A DNA stretch of 47,198 bases from BS750m-G77 sp043797735 (lineage in GTDB: Bacteria > Omnitrophota > Gorgyraeia > Gygaellales > Profunditerraquicolaceae). Positions 8,404-15,137 of this stretch are shown piece after piece. The DNA is taken from the NCBI GenBank assembly GCA_043797735.1, contig JAZDPH010000012.1, positions 1 through 47,198 on the forward strand. The letters are read 5' to 3'. The notes under the pieces were generated by a model that worked only from the letters and a program-made list of their open reading frames with translations, ran no database searches and was not told where the DNA came from. A program made the position numbers and the translations under genes. Every line of letters begins with the position of its first letter. The first letter of the stretch is position 1.

Positions 8404-9285
8404 TTAAGAAATAACCTCCTGCCAGCAGACTATGTTTTTATTCAAAAACTGTACCGGGATTAAGGCGCCGGCTATCTCTTCGGTGTCATAATTTAAGGTT
8501 ACGTTGCCTGTAAGCACGGTATCTACCGTAGCGCTGCTCTCTGCAAGCACGCTGCCGGATATGGTTACATTTCCGGACATGGTCAATTTTCCGATAACAT
8601 AAATGATCCCGCTAAACTCCACCGTTCCTGAGAAATGAGCGTCGCCGTTAATTATTAAAACGCCGCTTCCGATTAGTTCTCCGGCGATAGTCAAGGTTTC
8701 GCCCGTCGGAACATCTACCCAGGTGATCCCTGATACGGGGGGGCCGAAATTTTCAGCCGTATAAACATTCGTGGCGGCCAGCTTCATCTCAGCCTTGGAG
8801 ACCCCGAATAAATCCGCAAAGTCAAGGATAGAATTCTCCTTGAAACTGTCGGCAGGGTTTATCTCCACGCTCCCTTTTACCACCAGGTCAGTCGTCGTCT
8901 CAATGGCGGATTCAAACTTTGCAGGGTCAACTACGCCCGTCCTGATGATAACCGATAATGTCCTGTCTATGCTCTGATTCTCCTGCAATGCCACAGAGCC
9001 GACAGAAGTAATGGTGTAATAGTTGGTTGTACCCGCAACCTGGGTGACTTGCGCCTCATAAGTATAACTGGGGTTGCCGATCTCGCCGCTTGCGCTTGTG
9101 GAAGGAAGGTTACTTAAGGCCTCGGCAATGCCGGCCTCGGCCAGCCAAAACGCCCTGCTTGATTCTACGTATCTTCTTGTTAATTTATCCGCGTTTATGC
9201 TTTTAAAATAGAATGAAGAGGCAAGAATACTCAATACCATAACAACTAAAAGCCCGAAAATTAAAGCCACGCCCTTTCTATTCAT
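8404..9285 (-). CDS. PilX-like minor pilin with beta-repeat C-terminus
   Basis: The N-terminus MNRKGVALIFGLLVVMVLS with SRAFWLAEAGIAEAL is the PilX/GspK-like minor pilin pattern: one hydrophobic helix and a conserved Glu-Ala-Gly segment. After residue 195 a series of short strands (TLTIAGELIG, LIINGDAHFSG, IIYVIGKLTMSG, VTISGSVL) looks like a right-handed beta-helix or bactofilin-like stack, probably exposed at the pilus tip. It overlaps the next upstream gene by eight bases. The exact role, priming or adhesion, is inferred. Confidence 0.75.
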   Translation of the reverse strand: MNRKGVALIFGLLVVMVLSILASSFYFKSINADKLTRRYVESSRAFWLAEAGIAEALSNLPSTSASGEIGNPSYTYEAQVTQVAGTTNYYTITSVGSVALQENQSIDRTLSVIIRTGVVDPAKFESAIETTTDLVVKGSVEINPADSFKENSILDFADLFGVSKAEMKLAATNVYTAENFGPPVSGITWVDVPTGETLTIAGELIGSGVLIINGDAHFSGTVEFSGIIYVIGKLTMSGNVTISGSVLAESSATVDTVLTGNVTLNYDTEEIAGALIPVQFLNKNIVCWQEVIS

Positions 9286-9913
9286 TCCTTATTTTTATCT
9301 CCTGGGTTAAGCTAAAATTAAGGACCTGCGAACCTCTTGTCCGGGCCTGTCCGGTTATCAACGCTACTAATCTTGAGCTGGTAAGTAGGACATTCGCGCT
9401 TAAGGGAAGAATCTCTCCGGTTGCAAAATCTACGGCATAAAAAGGTGCGACGGCTATATTATTGAACTGCCGTGTCTCCAGCACCTCTCCGGAGCCATCC
9501 ACGATTGTGCGCGTAATCCTACCCAAAGAAACGTCGTAATTATAATCAACGTAATTACTGCTAAAGACCGGTAAATCAAGCACGGTATCCCATCCCTGAA
9601 CCTGCCTGAATTTGATGTGGGTTGGCGACGGGGTATTCTCCTCGTCGGCAATTTCATAGCCAAAGGTCTGCCGCACATCCCTGCTGATAAGATCTACCGC
9701 CTGCCTTACATTGGCCTGCAAATCAAGTTTAACCAGGCCGACGGAACCGGTCAGGTGCCCGATATTTAAAGTCAGCAATAATGCCGCTAAAATAACGCTT
9801 AAGAGGAAAGCGGCAACCAGTATCTCAATCAGGGCAAACCCGCAACTCCTATTTAGCGATGCGCGTGGATAGGCTAAGGGCCTTATTTCTCTGCCTCTCT
9901 GTCCAGTTAACAT
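9278..9913 (-). CDS. PilW/PilJ-like minor pseudopilin
   Basis: A type III prepilin signal CG|FALIEILVAAFLLSVILAALLL is present, followed by VRQAVDLISRDVRQTFGYEI, typical of PilW/GspJ-type pseudopilins. The leader before the cleavage site is about 26 residues, longer than usual, and overlaps the preceding gene by 65 bases. No in-frame ATG, GTG or TTG lies nearer to the cleavage site, so either this start is right or a non-canonical codon is used. Confidence 0.8.
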   Translation of the reverse strand: MLTGQRGREIRPLAYPRASLNRSCGFALIEILVAAFLLSVILAALLLTLNIGHLTGSVGLVKLDLQANVRQAVDLISRDVRQTFGYEIADEENTPSPTHIKFRQVQGWDTVLDLPVFSSNYVDYNYDVSLGRITRTIVDGSGEVLETRQFNNIAVAPFYAVDFATGEILPLSANVLLTSSRLVALITGQARTRGSQVLNFSLTQEIKIRNE

Positions 9914-10205
9914 TTACGGTGACTTCAGCAATCTGGGCTCCTATGTCCTTGTTTAAAGTTACGGACTCCCCTGTTAAATTATTAAACTCAGGAGCCGAAT
10001 AACCCGCTATCTCCGCATAAGGCAGGGCCTTAACCTCTTCCAATACATATTGGGCATCGCCTGCGGCCACAACAAGATTATTATCTGATTCGTTCATAAA
10101 GATACAAGAGATAAAAGTAAACAATAATCCGCAGATAGCCACTAAAAGAATGGCGGAGGTAATCATCACTTCCAGCAGGGTTAATCCTTTATCCGGAAAC
10201 CTCAT
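9849..10205 (-). CDS. PilV-like minor pseudopilin
   Basis: The prepilin motif DKG|LTLLEVMITSAILLVAICGLLF and the downstream phrase AGDAQYVLEEVKALPYAEI are typical of PilV/GspI-class pseudopilins. The mature part is about 110 residues. It follows the 10207 gene with one base between and overlaps the PilW-like gene, so the three minor pilins form a tight translational unit. Confidence 0.82.
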   Translation of the reverse strand: MRFPDKGLTLLEVMITSAILLVAICGLLFTFISCIFMNESDNNLVVAAGDAQYVLEEVKALPYAEIAGYSAPEFNNLTGESVTLNKDIGAQIAEVTVNVNWTERQRNKALSLSTRIAK

Positions 10206-10206
10206 A

Positions 10207-10620
10207 TTACTCTTTTATTTTGCATTCCTCGGATACCATCAGGCCCCCGGTAGTAACGGTATAGATCAGGCTTCCCGTTAAGCCGCATTTAACCGGGAGA
10301 GCGCGGCAGGTATACCCATCGCCTTCAAGCCTGGGGCAGACATATTGATATCCTTTTATGGGAGAAAAATTTAGATAGTCCTTATCAAGATAGGCAGGAA
10401 CAGCTTGAATTAATTCGCTAAAATTTGCAGGAAAGAAACCGTTATGGTCGCTAGCGTAATTCTGCAGGGCGGTAGAAATCAATTTTAAGCTCGCAGCGGC
10501 CCCTGACTCGTTCTGGGCCAAAGTCAGCTTCATTACCTTGTCTATCGCTATCCTTAACAACAACGCCGAGATAGCGATAACAACCATAATAGTTACAAAA
10601 CTCTTTGCTTTATTATTCAT
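10207..10620 (-). CDS. Atypical pilin-like protein without Glu5
   Basis: This 137-residue protein has a hydrophobic N-terminus (SFVTIMVVIAISALLLRIAIDKVM) in the place of a pilin helix and the pilin-like phrase AAASLKLISTALQNYASDHNGFFPANFSEL common in GspG/PilE-like proteins. The usual G|FTLIE site is degenerate: Ser at -1 and Ile at +4/Met at +5 instead of Glu. Processing by prepilin peptidase is therefore doubtful. Four Cys in the C-terminal third (CPRLEGDGYTCRALPVKCG, SEECKIKE) suggest disulfides. Confidence 0.7.
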   Translation of the reverse strand: MNNKAKSFVTIMVVIAISALLLRIAIDKVMKLTLAQNESGAAASLKLISTALQNYASDHNGFFPANFSELIQAVPAYLDKDYLNFSPIKGYQYVCPRLEGDGYTCRALPVKCGLTGSLIYTVTTGGLMVSEECKIKE

Positions 10621-10680
10621 AATGAAAATTGAAGCCCCTCGTAAAATCCATACTCATCTTTTTCAGATATACCTAAATAA

Positions 10681-10750
10681 GATCCCTCGTCGAGGCTGAT
10701 GCCTCTCCTCGGGATGAAACCGATAACAAAAAGCTTTTGTAGCGGTTTCA
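10681..10750. repeat. Double hairpin, CCCTCG/CGGGAT-type element
   Basis: Two adjacent inverted repeats lie downstream of pilA. The first pairs ATCCC with GGGAT around an inner GAGGC/GCCTC stem (10682-10715) and leaves a symmetrical purine-rich internal loop on the minus strand. The second pairs GAAACCG with CGGTTTC (10716-10749). Similar TCCC-GA to CGA-GGGA structures lie at 19330-19373 and 30793-30853. It is probably a dispersed palindrome, but a structured RNA cannot be excluded. Confidence 0.6.
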
Positions 10751-10784
10751 GATTATTATAACTGGAATTTATCCTTTGTGCAAG

Positions 10785-10828
10785 AAAAAAAGGGGATGGT
10801 TCTAAAATAGAACCGTCCCCTTTTTTTC
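10785..10828 (-). terminator. Intrinsic terminator after pilA, bidirectional
   Basis: Arms 10792-10803 (GGGGATGGTTCT) and 10809-10820 pair around a 5-base loop. Seven or eight T follow on both strands. It lies 25-68 bases beyond the pilA stop. The core GGGGACGGTTCT is itself a recurring REP-like word in many uncultivated genomes, so a mobile palindrome seems to have been recruited as a terminator. Confidence 0.85.
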
Positions 10829-10852
10829 TTTTTCTAAGCTCAAACTAAAAAC

Positions 10853-11305
10853 TTAAGGAGCAGTCGCAGGTAACGCAAGACAAGCCGCGCGATCAGCAAT
10901 CGCTCCGCCGGCTGCCTGAACCCTGACTACGCCGTCTTCGGTTACGCAGAATGAACGCACCCCCGTAACATTAGCAGTTCCAGGAACCGCGGTGCCACAA
11001 AATGTCTCAGCGGCGATATCAGTGGTTGCAAAACTATAACCACTCTTTGTGCCGCCTGCTAAGACCGCATCAATATAAGCGGGCCCTGTTGCCGGCGTAC
11101 CTAACAACACCAAAGTACCATAAGTAGCATTTGCAGTACGGTAGGTAATTTCCGCCGTGGCAACGGTCTTTAATGCCGCCTGTGCTGCAGATTCATTAGC
11201 CTGCAGACGCGCCCTTAATAAATTCGGTATGGCTATCGCTGCCAAAAGGGCGATAATCGCTACGACAATCATTATTTCTACAAGAGTAAAACCTCTTTTT
11301 CTCAT
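10853..11305 (-). CDS. pilA: Major type IVa pilin-like protein
   Basis: It starts MRKRG|FTLVEIMIVVAII, a perfect prepilin site with Glu5, followed by LLAAIAIPNLLRARLQANE as in type IVa pilins and GspG. The mature protein is about 145 residues with two Cys (TFCGTAV, SFCVTED) and a third near the C-terminus. I chose the second Met because GGAGG lies eight bases before it; the upstream start has no such site. A consensus promoter at 11440-11468 and a strong terminator at 10785-10828 make it a monocistronic, probably highly expressed gene, as expected of a major subunit. Confidence 0.92.
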   Translation of the reverse strand: MRKRGFTLVEIMIVVAIIALLAAIAIPNLLRARLQANESAAQAALKTVATAEITYRTANATYGTLVLLGTPATGPAYIDAVLAGGTKSGYSFATTDIAAETFCGTAVPGTANVTGVRSFCVTEDGVVRVQAAGGAIADRAACLALPATAP

Positions 11306-11439
11306 CTTTACAATCCTCCTTCCCAAGGCAAGATTGACTTTTGCTCTTAATAACCTCTTTTGTTTTGTTTATTTTTATTGATTATAACTTCTTTTACCTT
11401 ATCAAGAGGCCAATCTTTTGAGCCAGTCACCTTGACTTT

Positions 11440-11468
11440 CTTATACCACTCTCTCCCCTGTTTGTCAA
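11440..11468 (-). promoter_or_regulatory. Sigma70-type promoter of pilA
   Basis: On the minus strand TTGACA (11468-11463), 17 bases, then TATAAG (11445-11440). Predicted transcription start near 11433 gives a leader of about 128 bases before the pilA ATG. The leader has a small GTCA/TGAC hairpin but no motif I recognise. Confidence 0.75.
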
Positions 11469-11486
11469 GCAGAAAATGGAGTCTTA

Positions 11487-12212
11487 TTACGTATTTGGAC
11501 TGCAATAATAAAGATAATAATCGCCACCCGGCGTATCTGCTAAATGAGGCGACCCGCTGCCGGATGGACACGAACATATTCCGGTATAATAATTCGGGTG
11601 CGCACAGTTAGCTTGATTAGGAGGAAGGGTTTGTGTTTGAAGGCATGTCCACTCTAGACATTCGCCGTAGACTTCGTCACAATCCGCATCCCCACAAGCG
11701 TCCGCGTCAGGATCGCCTGCATTACTACAGAAACAGTCCTGGACTAGACACGGCGGACCATACTGTGTACAAACTACTTGCTCCACATAAGGCCCATAGA
11801 AGGTAAACATCCCTCCAAAGCCGCCACCTGACGACGGTTGCCACTCTATTTTAACACCACCTATTGAAGTCAAAACGTCACCGTCGTCGCCAAAGTTACC
11901 AGCACTATCTTTCAATCCACCATGAAACCAAACATTACTAGAAACATCTAAATTCGCCTGTGGCTTCAAGATTCCGATGCCGACGTTGCCCTCTACAACC
12001 AAATCTGCCGCATCGCTAATCTCATCTCCCCAAACATAAGAAGGATCGGAGTAAGTATCGCCTATCGCCATCTTCTTTGCGCGCAGTTCATTATAACTGC
12101 CGTATGGAGAAGGATAATAAGTGGTAATAGTCAGCGACTCATCCGCGGCAAAACAAATCCCCGCCGCTATTAAAGATAAAATTATTCCGGTAAAAATAAT
12201 TATTCCGCGCAT
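11487..12212 (-). CDS. Secreted Cys-rich protein with TTYYPSPYGSYNEL motif
   Basis: A signal peptide (residues 1-22, ending CFAADE) precedes the phrase TTYYPSPYGSYNELRAKKM and NVGIGILKPQANLDV, a tail-fibre or pilin-like collar sequence that I associate with Omnitrophota surface proteins. The C-terminal 90 residues hold about 14 Cys in short spacings (CLVQDCFCSN, CGDADCDEVYGEC), suggesting a disulfide-rich domain or metal site. It has its own promoter and a good GGAGG ribosome site and sits just upstream of pilA. Function unknown; a pilus-associated or surface-anchored role is a guess from location. Confidence 0.65.
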   Translation of the reverse strand: MRGIIIFTGIILSLIAAGICFAADESLTITTYYPSPYGSYNELRAKKMAIGDTYSDPSYVWGDEISDAADLVVEGNVGIGILKPQANLDVSSNVWFHGGLKDSAGNFGDDGDVLTSIGGVKIEWQPSSGGGFGGMFTFYGPYVEQVVCTQYGPPCLVQDCFCSNAGDPDADACGDADCDEVYGECLEWTCLQTQTLPPNQANCAHPNYYTGICSCPSGSGSPHLADTPGGDYYLYYCSPNT

Positions 12213-12238
12213 TGCGCACCTCCTGTATTATTGATATG

Positions 12239-12266
12239 ATTTTAGCATGCGCCATTGTGTAGTCAA
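12239..12266 (-). promoter_or_regulatory. Promoter of the Cys-rich secreted protein gene
   Basis: On the minus strand TTGACT (12266-12261), 16 bases, TAAAAT (12244-12239), followed by an AGGAGG site close to the ATG at 12212. It lies immediately downstream of an ACGAAT-word repeat. Confidence 0.6.
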
Positions 12267-12279
12267 GGGAATTCTTTTT

Positions 12280-12360
12280 AACACGAATAGACACGAATAA
12301 GAATCGAATTAACACGAATTCGTGTCAATTCGGCATTTCATTCGTGTGAATTCGTGTCAA
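12280..12360. repeat. ACGAAT-word repeat (copy 2) overlapping the mtaB 3' end
   Basis: It is made of ACACGAAT words, a central AACACGAATTCGTG palindrome and inverse words. Over about 77 bases it differs from the copy at 13538-13617 at only two or three positions. Its edge encodes the last residues DTNSHE and the stop of mtaB. Confidence 0.92.
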
Positions 12361-13531
12361 CAAGCCGATTAGTCAGGTTTTTCCTGCTCTTTAAGCAAAC
12401 CTTAATGTAATTATCAGTATAGCCCTCCCATAAAAATGGCCCCTTTTTAGAGGGCCCCTCAATTAAAACATCCCGGGCTTTATTCAAAGACTGCTTTATA
12501 CACTTTAACGCGCAGGCATCTGCGAATGCCTTAAGCACAGCAACCCTTCTTTTGATTACTTGAGGAGGAATTTCATCTTTAAAGCGGGCCGACAGAGTGC
12601 CTTCTCTCTTAGAATAAGGGAATATATGCGCTTTAAGGGGCTTAATTTTTGCCAGTAATTTCCTGGTATTGTTAAAGTTTTCTTCTGTTTCGCCCGGAAA
12701 ACCCACCAACACATCCGTAGTAATGGTAATACCCGGGATGCGGCGCTTTATCTTCTTAATCAGATTCAGGTATTCTGCGCTTGTATATTTACGGTTCATC
12801 TTCTTCAGAATAGCGTCGTCTCCGCTTTGCAGGGGGATATGCAAATGCCGGCATAATTTAGCCGAGTTTGCGATTTTTTTGATTAACCCGTCGGTAATAT
12901 CCTGCGGCTCTATTGAGCTTAATCTTATGCGCAAGAGGCCCGTTATTTTTTCAAGCCCCTTGATAACACCAACAAGGCTCTTTTTAGGTTTTAACTCCCT
13001 GCCGTAAAAACCTAAACAAATGCCGGTAAGCACTATTTCTTTATAATCGTTTTGTACTAACCGTTCGGCTTCCTTAATAATATCGCCGAGCGGCTTACTT
13101 TTTGACTTGCCCCTTACTAAAGGCACCTTGCAGTAAGAACAAAAATTATCGCAGCCGTCCTGTATTTTTAAAAACGCGCGGCTACGGCCGGCAAAATAAG
13201 AGATACCCGCGCTTGATATGTTTTTTTTATCTCTATTTTTAACAATCAGGCAGCCTCTGGCTGTTTTCTTAATTTTATCCCAATCCAACTCCGCCAGGCA
13301 GCCGGTAACGATAATTTTTGCGCTGGGGCTCTCTCTTTCTGCCCGGCGCAGCAGGTTAAGGGATTCGGAATCAGCCTTATGAGTAACGGTACAGGTATTA
13401 ATTACATAGGTATCAGCTCTTTCGCCGCCAAATACCTCCTTAAAGCCGCGCCCCAGGAACCTCTCCCTCATCTGTTGAGTTTCGTATTGATTGACTTTAC
13501 AGCCGAGGGTATAGAATTTAATGGTATTCAT
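12338..13531 (-). CDS. mtaB: tRNA N6-threonylcarbamoyladenosine methylthiotransferase, MtaB-like
   Basis: This radical SAM enzyme of the MiaB/MtaB family adds a methylthio group to t6A37 of tRNA. The N-terminal UPF0004 domain has FYTLGCKVNQYETQ, INTCTVTHKAD and VTGCLAE with three cluster Cys. The radical SAM motif CDNFCSYC lies near residue 145, followed by LRIRLSSIEP, HIPLQSGDD and TDVLVGFPGETEE. A short TRAM-like tail ends the protein. The ORF opens 18 codons earlier inside a repeat; I chose the ATG that gives MNTIKFYTLGCKVNQ. The last codons come from the repeat at 12280-12360. Confidence 0.88.
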   Translation of the reverse strand: MNTIKFYTLGCKVNQYETQQMRERFLGRGFKEVFGGERADTYVINTCTVTHKADSESLNLLRRAERESPSAKIIVTGCLAELDWDKIKKTARGCLIVKNRDKKNISSAGISYFAGRSRAFLKIQDGCDNFCSYCKVPLVRGKSKSKPLGDIIKEAERLVQNDYKEIVLTGICLGFYGRELKPKKSLVGVIKGLEKITGLLRIRLSSIEPQDITDGLIKKIANSAKLCRHLHIPLQSGDDAILKKMNRKYTSAEYLNLIKKIKRRIPGITITTDVLVGFPGETEENFNNTRKLLAKIKPLKAHIFPYSKREGTLSARFKDEIPPQVIKRRVAVLKAFADACALKCIKQSLNKARDVLIEGPSKKGPFLWEGYTDNYIKVCLKSRKNLTNRLVDTNSHE

Positions 13532-13537
13532 TTTTTT

Positions 13538-13617
13538 ACACGAATAGGCACGAATAAGAATCGAATTAACACGAATTCGTGTCAATTCGGCATTTCATTC
13601 GTGTGTATTCGTGTATA
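13538..13617. repeat. ACGAAT-word repeat (copy 3) overlapping the rsmE 3' end
   Basis: Near-identical to the 12280-12360 copy and in the same orientation. It fills the mtaB-rsmE gap and encodes the final YTNTHE and stop of rsmE. It lies just upstream of the mtaB start and replaces any normal ribosome-binding site. Confidence 0.92.
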
Positions 13618-14341
13618 CATATTTTAATATACTCACCACGGCAATGGCTGCGGTTTCTACCCTTAACACGCGCCTGCCCAAGGTTACCGGCGTAAATCCT
13701 GCGTGTATTGCCGCCTCCACTTCGCCTTGAGTAAAATCCCCTTCCGGGCCGACAAGTAAAATTATATTTGAAGGCCGCAAAGCCTTAAGCACCGCTTTTA
13801 ACTCTTTTCTTTCCCCGATTAAAGCCGGGATTAACTTCAAGCTATAATCGCCGGACATTAACAATACGTCTTTTATCTTTGTTACGGGCTCAATTACCGG
13901 CAGCCTGCATCCGCGGCATTGCTCTACCGCATTTAAAGCGACCTTTTCCCACCTTGCAAGGCGCGCCTTCTCCTTGCGGCTGTCTAACCGCACTATCATG
14001 CGCTCTGTCTGCAGCGGGATAATCTTCTCAACCCCTAATTGGGTCAATTTATCAATAATATCCTCCATCTTGGATTTCTTAGGGATAGCGCAGGCAACCG
14101 TAATCTTAACCTCATCCTTAGCAAAAGCGGATTCTTCCTTAAATTTAATCTTAATAACCATCTCTGCCGCAGACAGGCTCTCTATAAAACCGCGATAAAC
14201 CCTGCCCTTCTGGTCAAATACCTCAATCTCTTCACCCGGCTTAAGGCGCAGGACATCTTTAATATGGTGAAGTTGGCTTTTATCGCGGATAGTTATTTTA
14301 TCCGCGCCTATTGATTCTAATGGAGAAAACAGCCGCCGCAT
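13595..14341 (-). CDS. rsmE: 16S rRNA m3U1498 methyltransferase
   Basis: A SPOUT-class enzyme that methylates U1498 of 16S rRNA with S-adenosylmethionine. The N-terminal PUA-like domain (HHIKDVLRLKPGEEIEVFDQKG) is followed by the knot domain: KKSKMEDIIDKLTQLGVEKIIP, NAVEQCRGCRLPVIEP, LLVGPEGDFTQGEVEAA and TLGRRVLRVETAAIAVVS. The 248 aa length is normal. The terminal six residues lie in the repeat and match those of mtaB (TNTHE versus TNSHE). Confidence 0.93.
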   Translation of the reverse strand: MRRLFSPLESIGADKITIRDKSQLHHIKDVLRLKPGEEIEVFDQKGRVYRGFIESLSAAEMVIKIKFKEESAFAKDEVKITVACAIPKKSKMEDIIDKLTQLGVEKIIPLQTERMIVRLDSRKEKARLARWEKVALNAVEQCRGCRLPVIEPVTKIKDVLLMSGDYSLKLIPALIGERKELKAVLKALRPSNIILLVGPEGDFTQGEVEAAIHAGFTPVTLGRRVLRVETAAIAVVSILKYVYTNTHE

Positions 14342-14342
14342 T

Positions 14343-14990
14343 TTAAAATGTCCTCCAAATCAATTGCAGCCCCAAAAATACCAGGATCCCGCCGCAAAAG
14401 AAATTAAAAATCCGCCTGTAAGCGCTTTTATCCGCCAGTATCCGCGGTATAGCGCCTGTTAAGGCCGCTAAAACCAATAACGGCGAGATTAACGTCCCCA
14501 AACCAAAGAAAAAAGAATAGGTTAGAGCAAGCGCCCAGTTCTTTGAGATTAACCCCAGATAGGAAAATATCGCCAAAAGCGGCGCGCAGGGTGCAAGGCC
14601 GATAATCAGGCCGAGGATGATTATGCTTTTTTTGTCATTTTGCAGTAATTTCTTCTGCAATGCCTTGCAAAACCCCGCCTGCTTATCTTTACCTAAAATC
14701 AATAAGACTCCGACGGAGATTATAAATGCGCCCCCTAATACGAATACGTACCTGGAAAGAGCCCCCAAAAATTCGCCGGTAAAGATCCTGCCTAAAAAAT
14801 AAACCGAAACACCCGCAGCCAGATAAACGGATATCCTGGCGCAGGAAAACAAGATATATGACAACAGCCCCTTGGAAACACTCTTTGCTGTCCCGGCTAT
14901 ATAAGTTAATAGCAGCGGCCCGCAGCTGGCCATACACGGCCCGGAGCCGAATGATAGGCCTAAGATAAAAAAACTGATAGTGATAGGCAT
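14343..14990 (-). CDS. CcdA/UreH-like membrane protein (sulfite exporter TauE/SafE-type)
   Basis: It has six hydrophobic segments in 215 residues. The repeated small-residue motifs GPCMASCGPLL near the start and GLAPCAPLLAIFSYLG in the middle are those of the DsbD_2/UreH-like family, related to CcdA. The Cys pairs at equivalent positions of the two halves suggest thiol-disulfide exchange or metal transport across the inner membrane. It starts MPITISFFILGL and stops one base before rsmE, so the two are co-transcribed. Confidence 0.75.
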   Translation of the reverse strand: MPITISFFILGLSFGSGPCMASCGPLLLTYIAGTAKSVSKGLLSYILFSCARISVYLAAGVSVYFLGRIFTGEFLGALSRYVFVLGGAFIISVGVLLILGKDKQAGFCKALQKKLLQNDKKSIIILGLIIGLAPCAPLLAIFSYLGLISKNWALALTYSFFFGLGTLISPLLVLAALTGAIPRILADKSAYRRIFNFFCGGILVFLGLQLIWRTF

Positions 14991-15007
14991 TGTTGAATAT
15001 GCTCAGA

Positions 15008-15130
15008 AGGATATCGGGGCATCCGGTTATCCGGATGTGGATATCAGTACATCAGGATATCAGGAAATTTTCTTACCGGATACCCAGATATCCTGATGCC
15101 CACTACCGGATACCCAGATATCCGTATGTC
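15008..15130. repeat. GGATATC-word repeat (copy 1)
   Basis: This gap consists of GGATATC, CCGGAT and ATCAGGATATC words in both orientations, including two copies of ACCGGATACCCAGATATCC (15075-15093 and 15104-15122). A related array lies at 33300-33388. Any reading frame through it is low-complexity and not a protein. Confidence 0.88.
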
Positions 15131-15137
15131 CGCTTTC

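Noticed and set aside
11347..11577. Minus-strand ORF of 76 codons with a protein-like end (WYKKVKVTGSKDWPLDKVKE)
   Set aside because: It overlaps the Cys-rich gene in another frame and contains the pilA promoter and leader. Its 3' half looks protein-like, so a gene remnant cannot be excluded, but there is no start or ribosome site.
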